From assembly GCA_934454215.1 (NCBI GenBank), contig CAKSGG010000148.1, positions 1-7,656 of the forward strand: a stretch of 7,656 bases of DNA, read 5' to 3'. The notes under the pieces were generated by a model, which saw only the letters and a list, made by a program, of their open reading frames with translations, was not told where the DNA came from and did no database searches. How positions within the stretch are numbered: position 1 is the stretch's first letter; each line of letters begins with the position of its first letter. A program made the translations under genes and the position numbers. This stretch comes from an uncultured Clostridia bacterium (lineage in GTDB: Bacteria > Bacillota > Clostridia > UBA1381). This document shows, one piece after another, positions 1 to 7,656 of the stretch.

Positions 1-1296
1 AATACTCTGTTTCAAATCTCCGACCATAAATATGTTATCATGAGATATGCTCGCAAAAATAGCGTCCTGCAAGCCGTTTGTATCCTGATATTCGTCTATA
101 AGTATTTCATAATATTTATTCGTATAGCTGCGCCTTATATCCGAATTGCTTTTAAACAACTCATATGTCATATGCTCTATATCAAGGAATGTATACGCAT
201 TCCGCTTATGCTTTACACTCATAAGCCCGTCATCAAACATCTTTGTCAGCCTGTAAAGCTGACCCGCCGTTTCAATAAGAACACTTATCTGTTCTGGCTT
301 TGTAAATTCCTCCGCCGTCTTTACGTTTACTATAGTCAAAGCCTCCGTTATCTTTTTTATAAGCGTCCTTATTTGATTCAAATATTCCTCAAATCCGTCT
401 ATTTCTCTGAGCTTTGCGGTTATTTTCGCTGGCAAAGGTGCTTTGAATATTTTTTCCTTTTCATCATATTTTATATTCCATTCGCATATATCATTAAGGC
501 TGTCCGCTGAATTAAGCTCTGTCAATGCGGTACAGATAATTTCAATGCTGTCCGCAAGCGGCTTATACCTTTCGTCCGTTGCGGATATGCTTTTTTTTAT
601 TCTCACCGCCGCCGCATGAAGCTTTTCCGTTTCAGGGCGCAAATAATCGTTTATAAGATAACTCACAAACGGGCTTTGCGACATATCCTCCATATACATT
701 TCCGATTTCTCCTTAAGCCATTCCATAGGCTCGGCAAAATTTGAAATAAACGAATGTATTTTAAAAAGAATTGCCGTAAGTCTGCTGTCATCTTTAAACG
801 AAGCATATTTATCTATAAGCGACAAAAAATCCCCGTTCTGCTCATCATACAGTCTTTCAAACATATTTTCCGCCGTTTCTTCTCTCAAAAGCCTGTATTC
901 GGCATCATCAAGAATAAAGAAATTCGGGTCAATTCCGATATTCTGAAAATTATTCTTTAATATATTCAGACAATATGCGTCCATTGTGTTTATATCCGCC
1001 ATATCCACAAGGCGAAGCTGTTTTTGCCAAAATGTCTTTTCCTCATGCGGAGCATCCGCAATTTCTTTTCTGAACCGCTGTTCAATTTTTTCTTTCATTC
1101 CGTCGGCAGCAGCGTTTGTAAACGTAACAACAAGAAATTTATCTATATCAATCTTTTCATTTTTAATTTTTTGAAAAATACGCTCGACAAGAACTGCGGT
1201 TTTTCCGCTGCCTGCCGCCGCACTTACAAGTATATTCCCCTGTCCCGACGGCATATTGATAGCCTTTTGCTGTTCCGGCGTCCATTTTACCTCCAT
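1..1296 (-). CDS. addA: AddA, helicase-nuclease subunit of AddAB (N-terminal 432 residues, runs off left edge)
   Basis: This is the N-terminal part of AddA, the UvrD-like (SF1A) helicase motor of AddAB, which unwinds and degrades double-strand break ends to load RecA. Translation from the ATG at 1296-1294 is open to base 1. It starts MEVKWTPEQQKAI, the usual AddA opening. Visible helicase motifs, in order: Walker A SAAAGSGKT (residues 25-33), motif Ia TFTNAAA (57-63), NTMDAYC (103-109, where many relatives have H or D in place of this D), FLDIEH (370-375), Walker B ILIDEYQDTN (398-407, catalytic DE 401-402) and motif III MVGDLKQSI (424-432), where the window ends. AddA proteins are usually about 1200 residues, so roughly two thirds, including the remaining helicase motifs and the C-terminal nuclease domain, lie outside. 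The gene follows addB by 3 bases. The start is well fixed, because the addB stop TAA is in the same frame just two codons upstream. A weak GAGGGAG lies 14 bases upstream, so initiation probably depends partly on coupling to addB. Nothing looks broken. Confidence 0.96.
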   Translation of the reverse strand, partial: MEVKWTPEQQKAINMPSGQGNILVSAAAGSGKTAVLVERIFQKIKNEKIDIDKFLVVTFTNAAADGMKEKIEQRFRKEIADAPHEEKTFWQKQLRLVDMADINTMDAYCLNILKNNFQNIGIDPNFFILDDAEYRLLREETAENMFERLYDEQNGDFLSLIDKYASFKDDSRLTAILFKIHSFISNFAEPMEWLKEKSEMYMEDMSQSPFVSYLINDYLRPETEKLHAAAVRIKKSISATDERYKPLADSIEIICTALTELNSADSLNDICEWNIKYDEKEKIFKAPLPAKITAKLREIDGFEEYLNQIRTLIKKITEALTIVNVKTAEEFTKPEQISVLIETAGQLYRLTKMFDDGLMSVKHKRNAYTFLDIEHMTYELFKSNSDIRRSYTNKYYEILIDEYQDTNGLQDAIFASISHDNIFMVGDLKQSI

Positions 1297-1299
1297 TTT

Positions 1300-4200
1300 T
1301 TATTTATCAGCTCCCTCTTCTCCGTCAACGGTTTTCGTTTTGTCAGGCTCTCTGCCCTCTATTTCATCAAATATTCCGCATATCTGAGCATAATTGCAGT
1401 ATCTGCACGCCGTAACATCCTTCGCTTCCTTATACGGGTTTTGCTTTATCACTCCGCTGCGGATTTCATTATCATAATCCACTGCAATTTTTTTGACTTT
1501 ACCGGCAAGTTTTTCTCCGTCGGAAAAGCTTAATATTTTTTTCTTTGAATTTGCACTGAAGGTTCCGTTTTTATTCAATTTAATATCAAGAAAATCACTT
1601 TCTTCTCCGTTTTCAAGACGGCTGTCCATATCATACAGCACATCTGTTCCGCCGTTTTCCGTCGAAAAGGTTATTCCGTCAAGCTTTCTTGCATTCGTTA
1701 TTTCATTTTGAATACTTTCTTTTGTATCGCTTATCTTTTGATTTTTCCTGTCTTCTCTGACATGGCTGTAATATATTCCCGTAATTCTGTACACGCCCTC
1801 GGAATCTTCTTTTGAATAATATTCCTTTGCCGCCGCCGCATACAAAACCATCTGCATATCAATACCGTTGAGAATATTTGTTATATTAAACGCTGTCCGT
1901 CCCGTTTTGTAGTCAATTATTCTTATTCCCTTATATGAGCCTGCGTCGCATATATCGAGCCTGTCAATAATTCCCCTCAGAGAAACACGCTCGTTTATAT
2001 CCATAGACACTTCACATTCTTCTCCCGCAATTGAATAGTTGCCGTATTTCAAGCTTGAATGTACCGTTTCAACCGCAGTCGAAATTACCTTTTCCATTCG
2101 TTTCATTATGTGCAGTACCTTACTTCGGCTGTTAATTTCGGATAAAGCCACTTTTTCTTCCGCTTTTTTAAACAATCCGTCAAGTATTTCGTTTTTGCGT
2201 TTCTCCGTCAGCTCCGACCACATTTGAGCCTTTTTCGTTAAATCGGTTTCATTGCCCTCCACCGAACGGCAAAAGCCCTCAATTATCATATGAGCATATG
2301 TACCTATATCATTTGCCGCAATCTCCCATATTTCACGCTCTTTTATATTCAAGCCGTACTGCATAAAATATCTGTACGGACATTGTGCATACACGTTCAA
2401 TCGGCTTGCACTGTACACCGCTCTTTCATCACCGTACAATCCGAGCGCTTCGCTTTCGTCTATCGTTTCAAACTGCCTTGACATGGCACGTTTTTTTCCG
2501 TCAATCAAACGCATTAAATCGGGGTACATATTATGCTCCTCATAATACGAATACACAGCGTCCCACACGGGATTATCGGTATTGTCGGATTTATTTCTAA
2601 GCAAGCGGTGTATTGTAACATTTGGAGACGCAACATATACCCCCGTCGTATTGCTGTTCAGGCTCATATCATCATCTATTTTCAAGTCTGTAAATTTACG
2701 CATTATATCGGTTACGAGCCTTGAACACGACTGCCGTCTGCCGTTTATATCCTGAGCTGCGTAGCTGATAAATAATTTTTCCGTTGCCGCCGACAATGTT
2801 TTAAATATACCGAACCTTCTTTTATTCATTCTTCCCGACGTATCGGGCGCGAGCGTTATTGTGTGCATTTCGTTTATTTCGTATCTGTCGGCATTTGACA
2901 AAAATCCCTCATTTTTAATTTCGTTAGGAAATGTTCCTCCGACAGCTCCCAAAATAAACATAGCCTTTACATCTGACGGTGCGTTCCGTTCCGCCGTGCC
3001 GATATAAACCCTGTCAATTCCCGACGGGATTATACGAATTTCACATTTTGAAATACCTGTCTTTATGTATTTTCCAAATTCCTCTCTGTCCATTTTTACG
3101 TCGCCCAAAGCTATGACCGCCTGGTCGAGAACGTCCATTATAAGTCCCCATATTCTTTCAAATCTGTCCGCCTCGTTTATATCGTCATTTTTTATAAAAC
3201 GCATAATTTCAAAGCGCAGACCCTCATATAAATTTATATCATTAAGAAATTCAAAAAGCAGCTCCGCATGTTTTTTTACCGTATGCTTACCGTCTGAATG
3301 TTTGTCGTACTTTTTTATCGGCTTTATAATTTTTTTGCGTATTGAATTTATAAGCTTTTCCTCTTGTTCAAGCCTTGCAATATATTTTTCACTGTCTTCA
3401 TCATCTCCCGCAATATCCGAAATTTTAGCGGCACATTTCCAGTCCTCGTCCGAAAGCCATTTTTTCTTGCCCCGTATTCCGTATTTGAGCACAAAGTTTT
3501 CAAGTATATCTATATTGTCACGCAATATATTTTTAACTCCGTTTTTTGTTTTCTCATATATATATCCCGATTTCAGGTAAGTGAAAACGGATTTGTAATC
3601 AAAATTTTCTTCAAAAATATCAAACAGTGAAATTATCTGAACCGCAATCGGGTGATCGGACAGTATTATCTTTGAATCGGGAAATGCCGGTATACCGTAT
3701 TCATTAAAAACCGTATCTATTAAATATCCGTATTCGTCCTCGTTTCCGCAGATTACGGCTATATCCCTAAATCTGTAATTATCCTCACGTACAAGGTCAC
3801 TGATTTTTGCTGCGGCATACTCCGTTTCGTTATATGCGTCACGCCCTTCAAATATTTTAATATCATTTGTCTTATCGTTATATTCGGCAGCACCATCCCA
3901 ATTTTCAAGCAAAAACTTAATTTCTGGCGACTTTATATTTTTTAAATGCCTGCCGCAGTCGATATGCTCAATATCCTGGTCAAGAGCCATGACCTTATTC
4001 AGCGTTCTTTCCACCTCCGAATAAAGAGGCGCTTCCATAGCGTCCGACGGATAGCAAACACTGACCGTAAGCTGTTTCACCTTATTATGCAGTGCACGAA
4101 TCACTTTCATTTGCTGCGGAAGAAGTTCGTCAAATTTGTCAATCCACATATATGTATTTTCAAATTTCCCGCTGTTTTCAACAGCAGCGGCAAGCATTTC

Positions 4201-4746
4201 CGTCAAATCCCGGACATCGTTATATTCAAGTCCGTCAAAATTTTCCGAATATATTTCATACATATCGGCAATTGCAAAAAGCTTTTCCCGCAAAGCCTTA
4301 TTATTCCTGACATTCTCTGCACTCGAACTCAGTTCTTCGGCACTCACTCCGTAGCTTTTCATTTCCTTTATCATTGTTCCGAGTACGTCAAGAAAGCCGC
4401 TGCGGCGTACCGCACGGCGTAATTTTCCGTTTATTTCGGGGTTTGTCTGCAAATACTGCGCAACCGTTTTTTGCAGCAGCATCTGCTGACCTGCCCCCGT
4501 CATTGTGCGCCGCTCTCTTTCACTCAAAAGCTCACGTGACAATTTACGAAATGTTGTTACCTCTATATTATTAAGTCCCGTCCCTCCGAACCGCTCATTA
4601 AAAAGCTTTTCGGTTTCATGAGAATAATGCTCGTTTACAAGCATAAGACATTGCGCCTCGGGATTTTCGCTATGAAGCTTTTCTATTTCATCAAGACACA
4701 GTCCGCATTTTCCCGAGCCTGCGCCTCCTGTTATTAATCTTATCAT
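1300..4746 (-). CDS. addB: AddB, nuclease and Chi-recognition subunit of AddAB (complete, 1148 residues)
   Basis: AddB partners AddA in the double-strand break resection complex. In studied family members its nuclease degrades the 5'-ended strand and its inactivated helicase fold reads Chi. The length is close to the roughly 1150-1170 usual for the family. The N-terminus carries a P-loop, GGAGSGKC (residues 7-14), with Cys where Thr or Ser is normal, then TTFRKLSRELL (64-74) and WIDKFDELLPQQ (201-212) at the position of a degenerate Walker B. The C-terminal RecB-family nuclease is intact: GTYAHMIIEGF (815-825, H819), GIIDRLD (925-931, D928), IIDYKTGR (943-950, D945 and K947) and QMVLYA (965-970). 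The four iron-sulfur cysteines are present: C789 in AQCPYRYF, then C1114, C1117 and C1123 in a C-x2-C-x5-C pattern. A charged tail of about 25 residues follows. The ATG is 2 bases after the murD stop, with no Shine-Dalgarno sequence, and addA follows at 3 bases. The identification rests on the nuclease and cluster motifs and on the adjacent addA. Confidence 0.96.
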   Translation of the reverse strand: MIRLITGGAGSGKCGLCLDEIEKLHSENPEAQCLMLVNEHYSHETEKLFNERFGGTGLNNIEVTTFRKLSRELLSERERRTMTGAGQQMLLQKTVAQYLQTNPEINGKLRRAVRRSGFLDVLGTMIKEMKSYGVSAEELSSSAENVRNNKALREKLFAIADMYEIYSENFDGLEYNDVRDLTEMLAAAVENSGKFENTYMWIDKFDELLPQQMKVIRALHNKVKQLTVSVCYPSDAMEAPLYSEVERTLNKVMALDQDIEHIDCGRHLKNIKSPEIKFLLENWDGAAEYNDKTNDIKIFEGRDAYNETEYAAAKISDLVREDNYRFRDIAVICGNEDEYGYLIDTVFNEYGIPAFPDSKIILSDHPIAVQIISLFDIFEENFDYKSVFTYLKSGYIYEKTKNGVKNILRDNIDILENFVLKYGIRGKKKWLSDEDWKCAAKISDIAGDDEDSEKYIARLEQEEKLINSIRKKIIKPIKKYDKHSDGKHTVKKHAELLFEFLNDINLYEGLRFEIMRFIKNDDINEADRFERIWGLIMDVLDQAVIALGDVKMDREEFGKYIKTGISKCEIRIIPSGIDRVYIGTAERNAPSDVKAMFILGAVGGTFPNEIKNEGFLSNADRYEINEMHTITLAPDTSGRMNKRRFGIFKTLSAATEKLFISYAAQDINGRRQSCSRLVTDIMRKFTDLKIDDDMSLNSNTTGVYVASPNVTIHRLLRNKSDNTDNPVWDAVYSYYEEHNMYPDLMRLIDGKKRAMSRQFETIDESEALGLYGDERAVYSASRLNVYAQCPYRYFMQYGLNIKEREIWEIAANDIGTYAHMIIEGFCRSVEGNETDLTKKAQMWSELTEKRKNEILDGLFKKAEEKVALSEINSRSKVLHIMKRMEKVISTAVETVHSSLKYGNYSIAGEECEVSMDINERVSLRGIIDRLDICDAGSYKGIRIIDYKTGRTAFNITNILNGIDMQMVLYAAAAKEYYSKEDSEGVYRITGIYYSHVREDRKNQKISDTKESIQNEITNARKLDGITFSTENGGTDVLYDMDSRLENGEESDFLDIKLNKNGTFSANSKKKILSFSDGEKLAGKVKKIAVDYDNEIRSGVIKQNPYKEAKDVTACRYCNYAQICGIFDEIEGREPDKTKTVDGEEGADK
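1311..1317 (-). promoter_or_regulatory. Weak, distant Shine-Dalgarno candidate of addA
   Basis: GAGGGAG lies within the last codons of addB, 14 bases before the addA ATG. That is longer than the usual 5 to 10 base spacing, so it may serve addA only weakly, helped by ribosomes terminating at the addB stop 3 bases upstream. The same bases encode the Glu-Gly-Ala of the AddB tail, so the match may be coincidental. Confidence 0.4.
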
Positions 4747-4748
4747 AA

Positions 4749-6107
4749 TTACAGCTTTTTAACCAATTCCTTAAATAAATTTCCTCGTTCCTCAAAATTT
4801 CTGAACATATCAAAGCTCGTTGACGCAGGCGACAGCAAAACTATATCTCCCTTTTGCGCCTTTTCGTAAGCGCATCTTACAACATCATCGTACGTCTGCT
4901 TTTTTATGATTTCAATATTTTTACCCGTTGCCTTAACTGCATCCTCGATTTTTTCGGTTGTTGCACCTATCAGAATAAGCGTCTTTACTCCGTTTGCGAT
5001 AGGCTCGCCGATTTCGTCGTACGGTATACCCTTATCCTTACCGCCGCTTATAAGAATTACATTTTTACCCTCAAAAACCTTTAATGTATTGATTGTTCTG
5101 TTAGGACTTGAATCAATGGAACTGTTGTAATATTTTGCACCGTTGATTTCACGCACAAACTCAATTCTGTGTTCAACTCCCTCAAATTCTTTTGCAATTT
5201 TTCTTATAACGTCATCACTAACAAGTCCCTCCGTTGCCGCCATTGCAGTCATATAATTTTCAACATTGTGCATACCCGGGATTGTTATGTCATCTATATT
5301 CAAAACCTTTTCGCCCCGACGGCAAATATATCCGTCATTAACATAAAAATCAGCTTTTTTATCGGTTCTTGAAAAATATTTTACTTTTCCTTTCGCTTCC
5401 CTTGCAAGCTGCGCCGTTACCTCATTATCCGCATTTGTAACAAGAATATTATTCTCGTTCTGGTACAGCATAATATTTTTCTTTGCGTCAATATATTCTT
5501 GGTAATCCTTGTGCATATCAAGGTGATTTGGCGATATATTGGTTATAACCGCAATTTCAGGCGACTTACGCATTGTATGAAGCTGAAAGCTTGACAGCTC
5601 CAAAATTACCCAATCATCAGCTTTCATGTTTTTCGTTTGCGTAAGCAGCGGATTTCCGATATTTCCGCCGAGCCATGTATTATATCCCGCACCCGACATC
5701 ATCTTGTTTATAAGAGTTGTGGTTGTAGTCTTTCCGTCACTTCCCGTTACGGCAATTATATGCGACGGGCATACGTCAAAGAAAACCTCCATTTCCGATG
5801 TAACAACCGCACCTCTTTCCCTTGCCTTGTTGAGCGCAGGCACATCAAACCTCATTCCCGGGGTTTTAAAAACAATTTCGCCGTCTATATTATCAAGATA
5901 ATTCTCGCCAAGATTAAATTTTATCCCAAGCGTTTCAAGCTCTGCATAATTTTTCCCTAAATCATCTTTATTCCTTTTATCACAGGCTGTAACGTCCGCC
6001 CCCAGAGAAACAAGGTATTTTATCAAAGGTAAATTGGAAATTCCAATTCCTATTACCGTTACCTTTTTATTTTTTATTTTTTCTTTAAATTCTTCAAGCT
6101 TAGTCAT
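4749..6107 (-). CDS. murD: UDP-N-acetylmuramoyl-L-alanine--D-glutamate ligase MurD (complete, 452 residues)
   Basis: MurD is the cytoplasmic ligase that adds D-glutamate to UDP-MurNAc-L-Ala, using ATP, in the second amino acid addition of peptidoglycan precursor synthesis. All three Mur ligase domains are visible. Residues 1 to about 110 form a Rossmann-like UDP-binding domain (TVIGIGISNLPLIKYL 17-32, KTPGM 81-85). The central ATPase domain has the P-loop TGSDGKTTTT (121-130), GGNIGNPL (147-154), ELSSFQL (170-176, metal-binding E170), ITNISPNHLD (188-197, H195) and YIDAKKNI (205-212), where K209 aligns with the carbamylated lysine of E. coli MurD. The C-terminal domain, from about 311, has HRIEFV (313-318), YYNSSIDSSPNRT (326-338), SGGKDKG (354-360) and LSPASTSFDMF (425-435). 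The length is normal and all main catalytic positions are present, so it should be active. The start is certain, because an in-frame TAA lies two codons upstream and GGAGG sits 7 bases before the ATG. It lies 16 bases after polC and 2 bases before addB, away from the division cluster that usually holds murD. Confidence 0.97.
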   Translation of the reverse strand: MTKLEEFKEKIKNKKVTVIGIGISNLPLIKYLVSLGADVTACDKRNKDDLGKNYAELETLGIKFNLGENYLDNIDGEIVFKTPGMRFDVPALNKARERGAVVTSEMEVFFDVCPSHIIAVTGSDGKTTTTTLINKMMSGAGYNTWLGGNIGNPLLTQTKNMKADDWVILELSSFQLHTMRKSPEIAVITNISPNHLDMHKDYQEYIDAKKNIMLYQNENNILVTNADNEVTAQLAREAKGKVKYFSRTDKKADFYVNDGYICRRGEKVLNIDDITIPGMHNVENYMTAMAATEGLVSDDVIRKIAKEFEGVEHRIEFVREINGAKYYNSSIDSSPNRTINTLKVFEGKNVILISGGKDKGIPYDEIGEPIANGVKTLILIGATTEKIEDAVKATGKNIEIIKKQTYDDVVRCAYEKAQKGDIVLLSPASTSFDMFRNFEERGNLFKELVKKL

Positions 6108-6114
6108 TTTTTAT

Positions 6115-6119
6115 CCTCC
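6115..6119 (-). promoter_or_regulatory. Shine-Dalgarno sequence of murD
   Basis: GGAGG (in TGGAGGAT) reads toward murD and ends 7 bases before its ATG, an ideal spacing. It lies in the 16-base gap after the polC stop. With the in-frame TAA at 6113-6111 it fixes the murD start, and it suggests that murD is initiated independently of polC translation. It is by far the strongest ribosome binding site in the window. Confidence 0.88.
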
Positions 6120-6123
6120 AATA

Positions 6124-7656
6124 TTAAATTTCCCACATTGATACCTGGTCGGCGTCGGGCAGTCGTTCAAAACAGCCCATTTTTTCAAGTACGTCTATAT
6201 TCGTCTTTGTAATGCCAGTTCTTATTCTTAAATCCTCAACCGTTTTAAACTGTCCCTTTTCTCTTTCCGCAGTTATCGCTTTTGCCGCATTTTCTCCCAA
6301 ACCGGGGATTGCATTCAGCGGCGGTAAAATTCCCTCATCAACCAGCAGAAAATCCGTAGCGTGAGATTTATATAAATCTATCTCGACAAATTTTATTCCT
6401 CTTGCATACATTTCTATACATATTTCAAGAATCGGCAGCAGGTTTTCTTCTTTCGGCGATACGGTATTATCACGCTTTTTTGCGTAAATTTCTTCCATTG
6501 CCTCTCTCGCCCTGTCTATTCCCTTTGCCATCATAAGAGCATCAAAATCATCTGCTCTGACGCTGAAATATGCTATATAAAAGGCTTCGGGATAGTGTAC
6601 TTTAAAATATGCAATTCTAAATGCACTCGTTACATAAGCAACAGCATGAGCCTTCGGGAACATATATTTTATTCTTCGGCATGATTCAAGATACCATTCG
6701 GGAACGTTTGCGGCTTTCATAGCCTCCTCGTCTTCGGGTTTTAATCCCTTTCCCTTTCGGACAGCCTCCATTATTTTGAACGCATGGCTTGCCTCAACGC
6801 CTTTTGATATTAAATAAATCATAATATCGTCACGGCAGCATATAGAGTGTGACAAATCCGTAAAGCCCTGTCTTATAAATTCCTGCGCATTGTTAAGCCA
6901 AACATCGGTACCGTGCGAAAGACCCGAAATTCTCACAAGCTCCGAAAACTTTGTCGGCGCCGTATCTATAAGCATCTGCCGTACAAATTTTGTTCCGAAC
7001 TCGGGGATTCCGTAGCTCCCCAGATTTGTTCCGATGTCATCATGCAGTTTAAGTGCCTTGTTTGATGTAAACAGGCTTAATGTTTCGGGGTCGTCAAGCG
7101 GTACGTCCTGCGGATTAAAGCCCGTTAAATCTTCAAGCATTCTTATTACTGTCGGGTCATCGTGACCAAGCTCGTCAAGCTTCAGCAAATTTGAATCTAT
7201 CGAGTGATAATCAAAATGCGTTGTCACTATTGATGAATTGGGGTCATCGGCAGGGTGCTGTACAGGACAAAACTCATGAATATTATTTGTATACGGAACA
7301 ACAATTATTCCGCCCGGGTGCTGCCCCGATGTTCTCTTTACGCCCTCACAGCCCTTTGCCAACCGTTTCATCTCCGCATTGCGCATGGTTTTTCCCGTTT
7401 CTTCAATATATTTCTTTACATATCCGAACGCCGTCTTTTCCGCCACCGTTCCTATTGTTCCCGCTCTGAACACAAAGCCTTCGCCGAAAAATGTTTCGGT
7501 ATATTTATGAATTGTAGGCTGATACTCACCGCTGAAATTCAAGTCAATATCGGGCTCTTTATCGCCTGCAAATCCCAAAAATGTCTCAAACGGTATATCA
7601 TGTCCATCCTTATTATACTTAGTGCCGCAATTGGGACAATCCTTATCGGGCAGGTC
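6124..7656 (-). CDS. polC: DNA polymerase III PolC, Gram-positive type alpha subunit (C-terminal 510 residues, N-terminus off right edge)
   Basis: This is the C-terminal third of PolC, the replicative polymerase of low-GC Gram-positive bacteria (about 1430 residues in Bacillus). The frame is open from base 7656, so the true start, OB, PHP and proofreading exonuclease regions lie outside. An in-frame TTG at 7578 is only an internal leucine, since conserved PolC sequence continues upstream of it. In fragment numbering, CPNCG (7-11) is the second Cys pair of the PolC zinc motif. PDIDLNFSGEYQP (35-47) holds catalytic D36 and D38. QHPGGIIVVP (112-121) follows, and LKLDELGHDDP (158-168) holds D161. 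The 125-residue gap from D36 to D161 matches the spacing I recall between catalytic aspartates in Geobacillus PolC. SGLSHGTDVW (244-253) and MFPKAHAVAYV (332-342) are typical finger-region blocks, and IPGLGENAAKAI (450-461) is a helix-hairpin-helix. The last residues, DQVSMWEI, replace the usual QLSLF clamp-binding tail. No frameshift is seen. murD begins 16 bases after the stop. Confidence 0.97.
   Translation of the reverse strand, partial: DLPDKDCPNCGTKYNKDGHDIPFETFLGFAGDKEPDIDLNFSGEYQPTIHKYTETFFGEGFVFRAGTIGTVAEKTAFGYVKKYIEETGKTMRNAEMKRLAKGCEGVKRTSGQHPGGIIVVPYTNNIHEFCPVQHPADDPNSSIVTTHFDYHSIDSNLLKLDELGHDDPTVIRMLEDLTGFNPQDVPLDDPETLSLFTSNKALKLHDDIGTNLGSYGIPEFGTKFVRQMLIDTAPTKFSELVRISGLSHGTDVWLNNAQEFIRQGFTDLSHSICCRDDIMIYLISKGVEASHAFKIMEAVRKGKGLKPEDEEAMKAANVPEWYLESCRRIKYMFPKAHAVAYVTSAFRIAYFKVHYPEAFYIAYFSVRADDFDALMMAKGIDRAREAMEEIYAKKRDNTVSPKEENLLPILEICIEMYARGIKFVEIDLYKSHATDFLLVDEGILPPLNAIPGLGENAAKAITAEREKGQFKTVEDLRIRTGITKTNIDVLEKMGCFERLPDADQVSMWEI

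Noticed and set aside
40..510. Plus-strand open frame of 156 codons at the left edge
   Set aside because: It is antisense to addA, including the codons for its Walker B motif. The Tyr/Phe/Ile/Arg-rich product resembles no known protein.
970..990. AddA NTMDAYC, with Asp where UvrD-like helicases often have His
   Set aside because: I recall AddA relatives with TIDSFC at this site, so this is probably ordinary family variation.
1024..1533. Plus-strand open frame of 169 codons across the addB-addA junction
   Set aside because: It overlaps the conserved AddA P-loop and the AddB cysteine cluster on the other strand, so selection on those genes explains the sequence. The product is low-complexity and unrecognised.
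3065..3580. Plus-strand open frame of 171 codons inside addB
   Set aside because: It lies wholly antisense to conserved addB, its product is Ser/Phe/Ile-rich with no recognisable domain, and no ribosome binding site stands out. It is a by-product of codon use on the other strand.
5718..5747. MurD P-loop reading TGSDGKTT instead of TGSNGKTT
   Set aside because: The Asn-to-Asp change is, as far as I recall, common in clostridial MurD, and every catalytic residue is present. It is useful as a lineage hint, not as an anomaly.
6108..6123. Possible terminator or promoter between polC and murD
   Set aside because: Only 16 bases are available; they hold the murD ribosome binding site and no inverted repeat.
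7576..7578. TTG as a possible start for a shortened polymerase gene
   Set aside because: The frame remains open upstream to the window edge and encodes conserved PolC sequence (CPNCG, HDIPFETF), so this TTG is an internal leucine codon.

Overview
The window is a compact stretch of a Bacillota (Firmicutes) chromosome, most likely from an AT-rich anaerobe of class Clostridia. The reasons are PolC-type replicative polymerase, AddAB (the Firmicute counterpart of RecBCD), a MurD of the type I associate with Clostridia (TGSDGKTT P-loop, NSSIDSSP motif), and AT-rich codon use with many ATA, AAA and TTT codons. The placement is recalled from family knowledge, not computed.

All four genes lie on the minus strand, so transcription runs from right to left: polC (C-terminal 510 residues, 7656 to 6124), murD (complete, 6107 to 4749), addB (complete, 4746 to 1300) and addA (N-terminal 432 residues, 1296 to 1, continuing off the left edge). 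The gaps are 16, 2 and 3 bases. There is no gene-free stretch longer than 16 bases, and no RNA gene, mobile element, CRISPR array or intergenic terminator. The layout strongly suggests one transcription unit.

Together the genes cover chromosome replication (PolC), cytoplasmic peptidoglycan precursor synthesis (MurD) and processing of double-strand breaks for recombination (AddAB). AddB and AddA are subunits of one enzyme and are expected to be made together. MurD is usually found in the division and cell wall cluster, so its place between polC and addB is the main contextual oddity.

I found no undescribed system here. The points worth a second look are molecular details: a cysteine in place of the usual Thr/Ser in the AddB Walker A motif, a divergent clamp-binding tail on PolC, an addB start with no Shine-Dalgarno sequence placed against the murD stop, and addB and addA lying in the same frame with a single TAA and one lysine codon between them. 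The long open frames on the plus strand are shadows of these genes.
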